In this document: in pieces, positions 26,943 through 35,380 of the stretch
Position numbering within the stretch: position 1 is the stretch's first letter
Layout of the letters: the number at the start of each line of letters is the position of its first letter
Source: Pseudomonas graminis
GTDB lineage: Bacteria; Pseudomonadota; Gammaproteobacteria; Pseudomonadales; Pseudomonadaceae
Length of the DNA: 64,000 nt
Assembly: GCF_004364335.1 (NCBI RefSeq)
Contig: NZ_SOCR01000009.1
Location: 128,611 to 192,610, forward strand
Direction: 5' to 3'
Position numbers and translations under genes: made by a program
The notes under the pieces: model-generated
Databases searched by the model: none
What the model saw: the letters and a program-made list of their open reading frames with translations, nothing else
What the model was told of the DNA's origin: nothing

Positions 26943-28664
26943 ATGCGAGCGCCCGCCATGAGCAAAAAACCGGAAGATCCAGCACAGGCTTCGGCCCCCC
27001 AGGCGCCGGTGGATGGCAGTCGCCGACGCTTCCTCGGCGGCGTCGCGGTCCTGGGCGCTGGTGCGACCCTTAGTGGTGTGGTGGGGGCAGCCGAAGCAAG
27101 CGTTGAAGGCAAGTCTGCAACAGACGCAATGCTGACCGGCCCGGCGCTGGACAAGGCGTTGCAGGAAAACGTCAAAACCATCGTGGTCATCTACGGCGAA
27201 AACCGCAGCTTCAATAACCTGTTCGCCAACTTCCCCGGCGTCGAGCACCCGCTTTCTGCGGTTAAAGCCGATCAATACCGCCAGCGCGACCGCGACGGCA
27301 AGGTCCTCGACACCCTGCCGCAGTGCTGGGGTGGCGTCTGCCAGATCGGCCCGCAAAGCGTCGACGGCGTGACCTACGCCACAGGCGTGCAGTACCAGGA
27401 AAACCTGCCGAATGCGCCCTTCCCCCTCAAAGGCCCGAGCGGCGAAGACCTGCCACTGAGCGTCGTCACCCGCGACCTGTGGCACGTGTTCTACCAGAAT
27501 CAGATGCAGATCAACGGCGGCAAGAACGACGCTTTCGTGGCGTGGGCAGACTCTGGCGGTCTGACCATGGGCTACTACGCCCAGACCCAATATTCCCTGC
27601 GCTTGTGGGACGTCGCCAGGGAGTTCGTGCTCTGCGACAACTTCTTCCAGGGCGCTTTCGGCGGATCGTTCCTCAACCACCAATACCTGATCTCGGCCCG
27701 AGCGCCCTTCTACCCGGACGCGGCGAACTCCCCGGCCAAGTCGCAAATCGCCGTGCTGGAAAGCAGCGATCCGCTGGACTATCGGCTCAAACCGCTGGAG
27801 AAATCCCCGGCCAGCGCCATGACCGGGCCGCCGCAATTCGGACCGAGCGCGCTGACGCCGGACGGTTACGGCGTCAACACCATGGCCCCGCCCTATTGGC
27901 CGACCTGGCTGCGTGACAAGGAAAAACCGGACTATTCGCAACCGGGGCTGGCCAACGTGCTGGTGCCGCAGACCCACGACCACATCGGTGACAAGCTCTC
28001 GAAGAAGAACGTCGACTGGGCCTGGTACGCCGGCGCCTGGCAGGTGACGCTGGACGAGTACAAGGATTCGACCGGCATCCCGAAGATCCCGAACTTCCAG
28101 TACCACCATCAGCCGTTCAACTACTTCAAGCAGCAGGGCCCGGACAACCCGGCCGAGCGCAAGAAGCGCCTGCGCGACGGCGGGCTGGGCGACGAGTCGT
28201 CCACCAATAAATTCCTGGCCGACGCCGAGGCCGGGAAGCTGCCCGCCGTGACCTTCTACAAACCCCAGGGCAACCTCAACATGCACGCCGGTTATGCGGA
28301 CGTTGCGGCCGGCGACCGACACATCGATCGCGCCATCAAAGTGCTGCGCAACAGCCCGCAGTGGAAGAACATGGTGATCGTCATCACTGTCGATGAAAAC
28401 GGCGGCTGGTGGGACCACGTTGCGCCGCCGAAGGGCGACCGCTGGGGACCGGGCACGCGGGTGCCGGCGATCGTCATCTCACCGTTCGCGCGCAAAGGCA
28501 CGGTCGACCACACGGTGTACGACACCGCCTCAATCCTGCGTCTGATTACGCGGGTGCACGGTCTGGAGAAACTGGACGGATTGACCGAGCGCGACAACGC
28601 CATGGCCGCACGCAGTCAGACGCCGATGGGGGATCTGACCAACGCGCTGCAGTTTCCGGCGTAG
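26943..28664 (+). CDS. Acid phosphatase/phosphoesterase of the AcpA (phospholipase C-like) family, Tat-exported
   Basis: 573 aa from ATG 26943; ATG 26958 (MSKKPED) is equally possible. The twin-arginine motif SRRRFLGG near residue 26 is followed by a hydrophobic stretch and an Ala-rich cleavage region, so it is a Tat substrate. The active-site segment GENRSFNNLF and the metal-binding DENGGWWDHVAPP are the family marks, and full length is kept. AcpA proteins are acid phosphatases, while the related PLC enzymes cleave phospholipid head groups; the sequence alone does not decide. It is monocistronic, with repeats on both sides. Confidence 0.85.
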   Translation: MRAPAMSKKPEDPAQASAPQAPVDGSRRRFLGGVAVLGAGATLSGVVGAAEASVEGKSATDAMLTGPALDKALQENVKTIVVIYGENRSFNNLFANFPGVEHPLSAVKADQYRQRDRDGKVLDTLPQCWGGVCQIGPQSVDGVTYATGVQYQENLPNAPFPLKGPSGEDLPLSVVTRDLWHVFYQNQMQINGGKNDAFVAWADSGGLTMGYYAQTQYSLRLWDVAREFVLCDNFFQGAFGGSFLNHQYLISARAPFYPDAANSPAKSQIAVLESSDPLDYRLKPLEKSPASAMTGPPQFGPSALTPDGYGVNTMAPPYWPTWLRDKEKPDYSQPGLANVLVPQTHDHIGDKLSKKNVDWAWYAGAWQVTLDEYKDSTGIPKIPNFQYHHQPFNYFKQQGPDNPAERKKRLRDGGLGDESSTNKFLADAEAGKLPAVTFYKPQGNLNMHAGYADVAAGDRHIDRAIKVLRNSPQWKNMVIVITVDENGGWWDHVAPPKGDRWGPGTRVPAIVISPFARKGTVDHTVYDTASILRLITRVHGLEKLDGLTERDNAMAARSQTPMGDLTNALQFPA

Positions 28665-28695
28665 CGTGGGTGCGCAGCCGCTGACGGCCGTTTCA

Positions 28696-30010
28696 GTGGA
28701 TTTACGTCAAACACGCAGTGGGCGTCAGGCCCAAAACCTGCAGGAGCGCGCTTGCCCGCGAATGCGGTCAGTCAGGCACATAGATGTCGCGGGCTGATAT
28801 TTTTCGCGGGCAAGCGCGCTCCTACAGTTGATCTCGGCAACATCTGCAATGTTCGGCGTACGCCTACTCTGTAGGAGCCGGCTTGCTGGCGAACGCGGTG
28901 GTTCAGACATGCAGGTATTGCCAGACAGACTGCGTTCGCCAGCAAGCCGGCTCCTACGGTGGATTTACGTCAAACATCCAGCGGGCGTCAGGCCCAAAAC
29001 CTGTAGGAGCGCGCTTGTCCGCGAATGCGGTCAGTCAGGCACATAGATGTCGCGGGCTGATAGTTTTCGCGGGCAAGCGCGCTCCTACAGTTGATCTCGG
29101 CAACATCTGCAATGTTCGGCGTACGCCTACTCTGTAGGAGCCGGCTTGCTGGCGAACGCGGTGGATCAGACATGCAGGTATTGCCAGACAGACTGCGTTC
29201 GCCAGCGAGCCGGCTCCTACGGTGGATTTACGTCAAACACGCAGTGGGCGTCAGGCCCAGAACCTGCAGGAGCGCGCTTGCCCGCGAATGCGGTCAGTCA
29301 GGCACATAGATGTCGCGGGCTGATATTTTTCGCGGGCAAGCGCGCTCCTACAGTTGATCTCGGCAACATCTGCAATGTTCGGCGCACGAATACTCTGTAG
29401 GAGCCGGCTTGCTGGCGAATGCGGTGGATCAGACATGCAGGTATTGCCAGACAGACTGCGTTCGCCAGCGAGCCGGCTCCTACGGTGGATTTCCGTCAAA
29501 CACGCAGTGGGCGTCAGGCCCAAAACCTGCAGGAGCGCGCTTGCCCGCGAATGCGGTCAGTCAGGCACATAGATGTCGCGAGCTGATAGTTTTCGCGGGC
29601 AAGCGCGCTCCTACAGTTGATCTCGGCAACATCTGCAATGTTCGGCGTACGCATACTCTGTAGGAGCCGGCTTGCTGGCGAACGCGGTGGTTCAGACATG
29701 CAGGCATCGCCAGTCAGAGTGCTTTCGCCAGCAAGCCGGCTCCTACGGTGGATTTACGTCAAACACGCAATGGGCGGCGGGCCCAAAACCTGCAGGAGCG
29801 CGCTTGCCCGCGAATGCGGTCAGTCAGGCACATAGATGTCGCGAGCTGATAGTTTTCGCGGGCAAGCGCGCTCCTACAGTTGATCTCGGTCACATCTGAA
29901 ATGTTCGGCGCACGAATACTCTGTAGGAGCCGGCTTGCTGGCGAATGCGGTGGTTCAGACATGCAGGTATTGCCAGACAGACTGCGTTCGCCAGCGAGCC
30001 GGCTCCTACG
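28696..30010. repeat. Tandem array of five 263-bp units, each holding a class A and a class B REP doublet
   Basis: Unit starts are 28696, 28959, 29222, 29485 and 29748, spaced exactly 263 bp. Each unit begins GTGGATTTACGTCAAACA and carries a class A doublet (unit 1: 28739-28826) and a class B doublet (unit 1: 28870-28958). The array thus contains 20 REP sequences. Units differ by only a few substitutions and no length change. It fills the gap between the phosphatase and the MFS gene; the many short frames in it are repeat artefacts. The last base pairs overlap the MFS stop codon. Confidence 0.95.
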
Positions 30011-31223
30011 GATTCGTGGCGTGTTCACTCCTCATGTCCGCGCTACCACGCTCGTTCGGCAAGCAAACTGTCAGCACACCTAGCACAACGGCCACCCCCG
30101 CAATGACCCCATACACGGCAACGAACGAGCCGCTCAGGCTCGCCAGCAGTCCGGCGCAATAATTGCCGAGCATGCCGCCGACGCCCTGCATGATGTTGGC
30201 GATGCCAAATATGGTCACGGCCAGCGCCGCGCCCTTCGCCATCTTCGACACGTACGCCGGGATCAGTCCGAAGATCGGATAGAACGCCACGGCGAATACC
30301 ACGCCTGCCACCAGCGGCCAGTAGCCGGTCGGCGCGATGACCAGAATCAACGCTGCCGTCGCCACGCAGACGTACACCATCAGCATGGCCGCACGCAGGC
30401 CGATGCGGTCCGACAATGCGCCAAGCGCCAGGCCGCTGAACATGCCGACGAAACCGATGCTGGCCCAGATCTGCGCGGTGTACTCGACGCCGAAATGCAG
30501 CTCAGTGCGCAGGTAGGATGACAGGTAGTTCTGAAACGGAAAGGTCGAAAAGCCGATCAGAAAATTCATCGACCAGACGGCGTAAACCCAGCCCTGCAGC
30601 GCGTCACGCAGCACGCCTGCGCCCGGTGTTGCATCACTGCCGTCTTCGCCTTCGCGAACAAACAACCGCGCACGCTTGAACGCCAGAAACACACCGACGA
30701 CCAGCAAAACGGTGATCACCCCGACGATCCACCACACCGTGCGCCACTCGCCCCGGGGCGCATAAAGCGGCACCAGCAGGCTGTTGATGAACACGCCGTA
30801 ACTGGTGCCGCTCGACACCAGCCCCATGGCCATGCCGCGGTATCGATAGGGCACGGCGCGGGCGATCACGTCGACCATCGGCACAAACACGGTCGCTGCC
30901 GTGCCAGCCAGAATCGTCAACAGCAGACCGATCAACACCACGTGATGCGCCAGGGGCATGAGCAGCAAGGCCAACGCGCACACGGCGCCCGATCCTAAGA
31001 TCACCCAACCGCCGCCAACGCGAGGCGTCAGCCAGGCCGCCAACAGCGCGCTGGCAAGAAAGCCTGCCTGTCCGGTTGCGGTGATGGTGCCCACGTAAGC
31101 GATGTCGAAGCCCAGGCTGGCGCGCATGTCCGGCACCAGTTGGGCAAAGAGGTAGATCCCGAAGCCGTAAGTGGCTGCCACAAGCCCGGTGAGTAACAGC
31201 ACAATCAGTGAGTTGACACGCAT
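30006..31223 (-). CDS. MFS transporter
   Basis: 405 aa from ATG 31223 (MRVNSLIVLL), chosen because AAGGA lies about eight bases upstream; an ATG at 31232 is also in frame. Twelve membrane segments are predicted. The first segments are followed by RYRGMAMGLVSSGTSYGVF and a central basic loop (FKRARLFVREGEDG). The family is that of the major facilitators of unknown substrate, with YbfB-like features. The stop codon TAG at 30006-30008 is the conserved GTAGGAGC of the last REP of the array, so the repeat directly defines the C-terminus. Confidence 0.88.
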   Translation of the reverse strand: MRVNSLIVLLLTGLVAATYGFGIYLFAQLVPDMRASLGFDIAYVGTITATGQAGFLASALLAAWLTPRVGGGWVILGSGAVCALALLLMPLAHHVVLIGLLLTILAGTAATVFVPMVDVIARAVPYRYRGMAMGLVSSGTSYGVFINSLLVPLYAPRGEWRTVWWIVGVITVLLVVGVFLAFKRARLFVREGEDGSDATPGAGVLRDALQGWVYAVWSMNFLIGFSTFPFQNYLSSYLRTELHFGVEYTAQIWASIGFVGMFSGLALGALSDRIGLRAAMLMVYVCVATAALILVIAPTGYWPLVAGVVFAVAFYPIFGLIPAYVSKMAKGAALAVTIFGIANIMQGVGGMLGNYCAGLLASLSGSFVAVYGVIAGVAVVLGVLTVCLPNERGSADMRSEHATNP

Positions 31224-31322
31224 CGTCGGCATCCTTGCTGGAGGCCGTCGCAGACGCGGCGGCACAGATCGACCTGGATATCACGTCAGGATCAAGCAAC
31301 AGGCTAGCGTAAAACGTGAGGG

Positions 31323-31691
31323 TTACTGACAGGGAAAGGCGTTTTTCAACGCCGCGACAACCAACACTGATTCATTCAGATGCAGACTCTCGGGATGCGC
31401 CTGTAAGGACTGTACGATGATGCGCATCGACTGAATCATTGGAATACCGCCTTCGGGCACGCACACCAGCCGGGGCAATCCGCCTGCTTCATGGAACAGA
31501 TCCAGGGTGTCCATCGTCGCTTGCAACACCCCGACGCAATGGCCGACACCCACGCCGTTCTGCGCCACGCCGCCGCTCATGCTGTTGATGCCATCCTGGC
31601 ATTCGAGCAGCAACTTGTTGCCGTCCGCCAGAGCGGCAGTGCAGACGCACAGCGCGAACAATGCCGACACGCCTGCAATCGATTTGCCCAT
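31323..31691 (-). CDS. Small secreted four-cysteine protein, Rap1a/Tai immunity-like
   Basis: 122 aa from ATG 31691, which overlaps the coaA stop codon (TGATG); GTG 31703 is an alternative. A signal peptide covers residues 1-22. The mature part has four cysteines (LLLECQDG, GHCVGVL, LVCVPEG, AFPCQ) in the spacing of the Rap1a/Tai family, which includes immunity proteins against type VI amidase effectors. No amidase effector gene is adjacent. Assignment rests on pattern recognition only. Confidence 0.6.
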   Translation of the reverse strand: MGKSIAGVSALFALCVCTAALADGNKLLLECQDGINSMSGGVAQNGVGVGHCVGVLQATMDTLDLFHEAGGLPRLVCVPEGGIPMIQSMRIIVQSLQAHPESLHLNESVLVVAALKNAFPCQ

Positions 31692-32617
31692 CAGCGTAGC
31701 CACAATTCCTTCACCGAATGATCCGACGCCTTACGCACCACAAGGCTGGCGCGCTCTCGGGTCGGCAAGATGTTTTCCAGCAGATTGGGCCGGTTGATGT
31801 CGTGCCAGATCTTGCGCGCCGCGTCAGGGGATTTCTCCGGCGGCAGGTCGGCCAGTTCACGAAAATAGGCGCCTCGCGCGCGAAACGCGGTGCGTTGCAG
31901 CATCAGGAAGCGCTCGACGTACCAGCGCTCGATATCGCCCTCTTCGGCGTCGAGATAGATTGAAAAATCGAAGAAGTCCGAGACGATGCTGCCCGGCTTC
32001 TGCCCGTCGTTGCCCTCGGTCTGCAACACGTTCAGCCCTTCGAAGATCAAAATGTCGGGCTGGCTGACCTTAAGAAACTGGTCGGGGACGATGTCGTAAC
32101 TGATGTGGGAATAGACCGGGGCGCTGATTTCCGGCGTGCCGGCCTTGAGGTCGGAGAGAAACTTGACCATGCGCTTGCGATCGTAGCTCTCCGGAAAGCC
32201 CTTGCGGTGCATGATGCCGTCGGCGACGAGCCGGGCATTGGGGTGCAGAAAACCGTCGGTGGTGATCAGGTCAACCCGGGGATGATCCGGCCAGCGCGCC
32301 ATCAGCGCCTGCAGCACCCGGGCGAAGGTGCTCTTGCCGACGGCGACGCTGCCTGCCACCGCGACCACATAGGTCTGGCGTTTGGCAGGGCGTCCGAGAA
32401 AGGTGTCCTTGATGCTGTCGAGATTGCGCGCCGCGCTGACGTGCAGATTGATCAAGCGCGACAACGGCAGGTAGATGTTGGCGACATCCTCAAGCGAGAT
32501 GTCCTCGTTCACGCCTCGCAATGCGGCCAGGTCTTCTTCGGACAACGTCAATGGCGTACTGGCGCGCAGCCCCGCCCACTCCGCGCTGCTCATTACCAGA
32601 TAGTCATCAGGGGCCAT
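31691..32617 (-). CDS. coaA: Pantothenate kinase type I
   Basis: 308 aa from ATG 32617. It phosphorylates pantothenate, the first step of CoA synthesis. The P-loop GSVAVGKS is at residues 89-96. DLITTDGFLHPN, KGFPESYDRKRMVKFLSDLK and YSHISYDIVPD are type I signatures. Length and all motifs are intact. Pseudomonads typically use the unrelated type III kinase CoaX, so this may be a second, acquired enzyme. Confidence 0.93.
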   Translation of the reverse strand: MAPDDYLVMSSAEWAGLRASTPLTLSEEDLAALRGVNEDISLEDVANIYLPLSRLINLHVSAARNLDSIKDTFLGRPAKRQTYVVAVAGSVAVGKSTFARVLQALMARWPDHPRVDLITTDGFLHPNARLVADGIMHRKGFPESYDRKRMVKFLSDLKAGTPEISAPVYSHISYDIVPDQFLKVSQPDILIFEGLNVLQTEGNDGQKPGSIVSDFFDFSIYLDAEEGDIERWYVERFLMLQRTAFRARGAYFRELADLPPEKSPDAARKIWHDINRPNLLENILPTRERASLVVRKASDHSVKELWLR

Positions 32618-32719
32618 CAATCGCGTTCCAGTCAGGTGTCCGTATCGACAATGGTGCGAAGACTATCGTATTGATCCAAATGGAGGGCAGATTTATTTGA
32701 ATGTGCCGAGGCGATTGGT

Positions 32720-33391
32720 TCACTTTGCTGACGTCTTTTCCGCCAGGTCTGCGGCCAGGGTTTCCAGCGTAGGCCGCGTGATCAGAGGCGCCGGCGCGCC
32801 GTCGGGCGCCGACAGGCCGATGCGGTTATGCCAGATCGTCGGCAGCCCCACCTTCGCCGTGCCGAACAGGTCGTAGGCCGAACCCGTGACAAACACGGCA
32901 TGGCTGGCATCGACACCCAAGGTGTCCAGCGCCAGACGATAAGGCGCTGGGTGCGGCTTATAAAAGCCGGCTTTCTCCGAGGTAATCACCACGTCAAACG
33001 GGATACCCAGCACGTCCGCCGCGAGGTGGCCCAGGCGCTCGGAACAGTTGGTGACGATACCGAGCTTGTAATGGGGCTTGAGGGCGTCGAGCACTGCATT
33101 GGCTTCCGGCCAGGGCTGCAACCCCCCGAAGCGCCGATCGAGTTCTGCGGCTGCATGCTTGCCCAGGCCGACTTCCAGAGTCGCTTCCTCGACCAGCGTG
33201 TCATACGGGCGGTAGCGGCCGCATCCGTAGGTCGCCTTCAGGTAGGCCATGCGCCAGGCGCGGCCCAGCTCGTCGGATCCGGCGACTGAATTCCACAGGG
33301 TCCAGGAATCCAGCAAAGCGGTGAGCAGGTCGAAGAGTACGAGTTTGATGGGGGGTGTTGGAGCGAGGGGTGATGGGGTGTCGGTTGTCAT
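32720..33391 (-). CDS. HAD-superfamily hydrolase, haloacid dehalogenase (type II)-like
   Basis: 223 aa; the ATG 33391 follows AGGAG. The nucleophile Asp lies in VLFDLLTALLDSW. The second motif is IVTNCSERLG, the Lys motif is in SEKAGFYKPHPAPY, and motif IV is the acidic segment VFVTGSAYDLFG. The second Asp of the phosphatase DxD is replaced by Leu, as in dehalogenase-type members, so phosphatase activity is less likely. The substrate is unknown. Confidence 0.85.
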   Translation of the reverse strand: MTTDTPSPLAPTPPIKLVLFDLLTALLDSWTLWNSVAGSDELGRAWRMAYLKATYGCGRYRPYDTLVEEATLEVGLGKHAAAELDRRFGGLQPWPEANAVLDALKPHYKLGIVTNCSERLGHLAADVLGIPFDVVITSEKAGFYKPHPAPYRLALDTLGVDASHAVFVTGSAYDLFGTAKVGLPTIWHNRIGLSAPDGAPAPLITRPTLETLAADLAEKTSAK

Positions 33392-33581
33392 TGTTGTTAC
33401 TCCTGAGCCGAGGGCTGGCGTGCGGTGGATGCCCGACCAGTCAACGTGATGGGGCGGACGCTTACCGTCAGGGACCGTTGAGCCCTAGCCGGGAGAGGAG
33501 AACCTCAAGTTGTTCCGTTTCACGCCGACATTCCTCCATACAAGTTGCCATGGACGTGGCTTACGTTGCGAGGACGCAAAC

Positions 33582-34298
33582 ATGATTGCCAGCGATTCTA
33601 TTTCCAGCGTTCTGGCCACTAATACAATCAAGACAGTTGCCAAGACTGCCTCCGTGGCCGCCGTTAGCGCTGATACCAAAGACGTGTCACCTGCAACGAG
33701 AGACGTTGATAGCGCGACGTTATCAACGTTTTCTCGGCAATTGAACGATAGCGCCGCGCGCGCTGAGTCCCGCGACAATCGACTCGATTCGAAACAGCTC
33801 GCCTCACTGGCGAAGGACGTCATCGAGAAATTGACTGGCAGTAGCTATTACGGCGACAAAGCCGTGCATGATGCAGAAACACCTGACACTGAAGATCCCG
33901 AACTGCTTGAAAGAGCCATACAGGCCACCCGGTTTACCAATGGATCAGGGACGAACCCGTTTTCAGGTATGTCTCTAAAACAGCTCACCTTGATCGTGTA
34001 TGACGAAGCTGGCGCGTACACCCTCAACGAACGAAAAGCGGCTTATTCGGAAAAGTACGATCAGGAGGAGGTCTGGAAAAGAGCAATCTGCCGGCGCTAT
34101 GTCGACGAGTACAACGAGACCGGAAAGAGCACTCAAACACTGTTCATGATGCTGGCTCACTACAATGAACTTCCACCGATAGAAAAAGCGCAGTATCCCG
34201 ATAACTACGCAGCCAATCTCGCATCAGGCGACAGCGCAGTGCTGGAGGCCCTTAATGTCTCGCATGCGTCAACAGACAGCTCACGAATCAACGTGTAA
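33582..34298 (+). CDS. Hypothetical protein, 238 aa, effector-like composition
   Basis: ATG 33582 follows GAGGAC by about seven bases; an upstream in-frame ATG has no such site. The first 50 residues are Ser, Thr, Ala and Val-rich (MIASDSISSVLATNTIKTV), without a hydrophobic signal peptide. Then come a helical segment with TFSRQLNDSAARAESRDNRL and DSKQLASLAKDVIEKLTG and a charged C-terminal half. It is more AT-rich than its neighbours. The disordered, Ser-rich N-terminus resembles type III-secreted proteins, but this is only an impression. No family recognised. Confidence 0.65.
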   Translation: MIASDSISSVLATNTIKTVAKTASVAAVSADTKDVSPATRDVDSATLSTFSRQLNDSAARAESRDNRLDSKQLASLAKDVIEKLTGSSYYGDKAVHDAETPDTEDPELLERAIQATRFTNGSGTNPFSGMSLKQLTLIVYDEAGAYTLNERKAAYSEKYDQEEVWKRAICRRYVDEYNETGKSTQTLFMMLAHYNELPPIEKAQYPDNYAANLASGDSAVLEALNVSHASTDSSRINV

Positions 34299-34504
34299 GC
34301 GTCTGCCCGGCACTTCATTGCTTAATGATCAGCGTCTGCCTGGATGCAGGAAATTCACTTGTAGATACCGCGTGCCGCGCGGAGAGTCACAGGGTGAGCG
34401 ATACGTGCATTGAATGCGGGAGAGACGTTTGATTAACGCTGGAAGGCCTAGCGTGATGCACCACTTAGGTGTATCTGAACGCGGTCACACTTCGAGATTT
34501 TTGA
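34299..34504. other. Intergenic, no feature seen
   Basis: About 200 bp between the hypothetical gene and the end of the ffs transcription unit. No credible frame, promoter or repeat was found. Confidence 0.4.
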
Positions 34505-34529
34505 CTGAGAAAGCGTTGAGAACTCAACG
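34505..34529 (-). terminator. Terminator of ffs
   Basis: On the minus strand, CGTTGAG and CTCAACG (34523-34529 and 34514-34520) form a 7-bp stem with a 2-nt loop. CTTTCTC follows. It is located 15 bp behind the mature 3' end of the SRP RNA. Confidence 0.6.
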
Positions 34530-34543
34530 GCTTGCGTTATGGA

Positions 34544-34653
34544 GGCAACCCCACCAGCCACACCCCGGCACACAATGTTCCCGCTGTGGCTGCTGCCTTC
34601 CGGCTCTGACCAGGTTCACGGGTAATCGTTGCGGGGGGACCGATGGGGTCACC
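34544..34653 (-). ncRNA. ffs: Signal recognition particle RNA (4.5S, small bacterial type)
   Basis: The minus strand carries the conserved domain IV sequence: CAGAGCCGGAAGGCAGCAGC, with the GGAA tetraloop and the asymmetric A-loop that bind the Ffh M domain. The ends pair perfectly over 10 bp (GGTGACCCCA with TGGGGTTGCC, including G-U pairs), so I place the RNA at 34653 to 34544, about 110 nt. It forms the SRP with Ffh for cotranslational targeting of membrane proteins. Promoter and terminator are both visible. Confidence 0.95.
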
Positions 34654-34684
34654 ATAACGACGCTCGCCAGTGGCGAGCCGCGCC

Positions 34685-34712
34685 ATTGTACCGGTCTCGC
34701 GCGAAGTTACAA
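34685..34712 (-). promoter_or_regulatory. Sigma-70 promoter of ffs
   Basis: Minus strand: -35 TTGTAA (34712-34707), 16-bp spacer, -10 TACAAT (34690-34685). Transcription would start near 34678. That leaves a leader of about 25 nt before the mature 5' end, containing the hairpin GCTCGCCA/TGGCGAGC. A leader of this kind fits RNase P processing as known for E. coli 4.5S RNA. Confidence 0.75.
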
Positions 34713-34881
34713 CCTCTTGTTTCAGATTAAGATTTTGAGCGTATCCCAGCCCTTGCGACGTACACGACGCAGCCGTCAAGCCGCGGGATGCGGCACAATG
34801 GCGCCTGTATTTTCGCCGCCCGCCAGCAAGTGGCTTGCCTCCTGCACGGCACCGCCAAGGCGCAAGACCCAGGAATCACCG

Positions 34882-35376
34882 ATGCCTTTCGCGTTCACCC
34901 GCCATGAATCCCTCTCCCCTACGCAACAGCACCAGTTGCTGGAGATCGAGCTGTTGCCCGAGCAGATCCGCCACGTCGGCGACATTCATGGTGGTCTGCA
35001 CACGCTGACCGCGCGTCCCGCCGCCGACAGACAGGGCTTCGCGCTGCTGAAGGACGACATCCCCCGGGGCTTTTTTGTCCTCAAGCGCAGGTCGCTGTTG
35101 CCGGATTGGGCACGTGACCACGCGATCGTCACCACCACGCTGCACGCGCTGATGATCGATCGTCGGTTTCAGGGCCTGGGGTTGGGCAAACAGTGCCTGC
35201 GCGCGCTGCCAGAATTGACGCAAGCATTATGGCCAGACACGGAGCAATTGATGCTGGCCGTGGAGACCGGCAATCACTCGGCGCGCCAGCTGTACCTAGC
35301 GTTGGGTTGGCAGGAATTGCCAGAGCGCAACGGGGATCAGCCCGGCTTTGAGCGGTTGATGCTCCTCACGCTGTGA
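34882..35376 (+). CDS. GNAT family N-acetyltransferase
   Basis: 164 aa from ATG 34882 with AGGA seven bases upstream. The acetyl-CoA binding motif A is in LMIDRRFQGLGLGKQCLRAL (Q/R-x-x-G-x-G/A), and ETGNHSARQLYLALGW is the usual C-terminal motif B region. The substrate is unknown. It converges with the EAL-domain gene with only four bases between the stop codons. Confidence 0.88.
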   Translation: MPFAFTRHESLSPTQQHQLLEIELLPEQIRHVGDIHGGLHTLTARPAADRQGFALLKDDIPRGFFVLKRRSLLPDWARDHAIVTTTLHALMIDRRFQGLGLGKQCLRALPELTQALWPDTEQLMLAVETGNHSARQLYLALGWQELPERNGDQPGFERLMLLTL

Positions 35377-35380
35377 GGAC

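Noticed and set aside
28696..30010. CRISPR array
   Set aside because: Period is regular, but repeats are palindromic REP doublets with conserved, not variable, spacers, and no cas genes are near.
28828..30162. Repeated 60-90 codon open frames on both strands at 263-bp spacing
   Set aside because: They are copies of the REP array read in frame; they contain the hairpin arms and no start signals.
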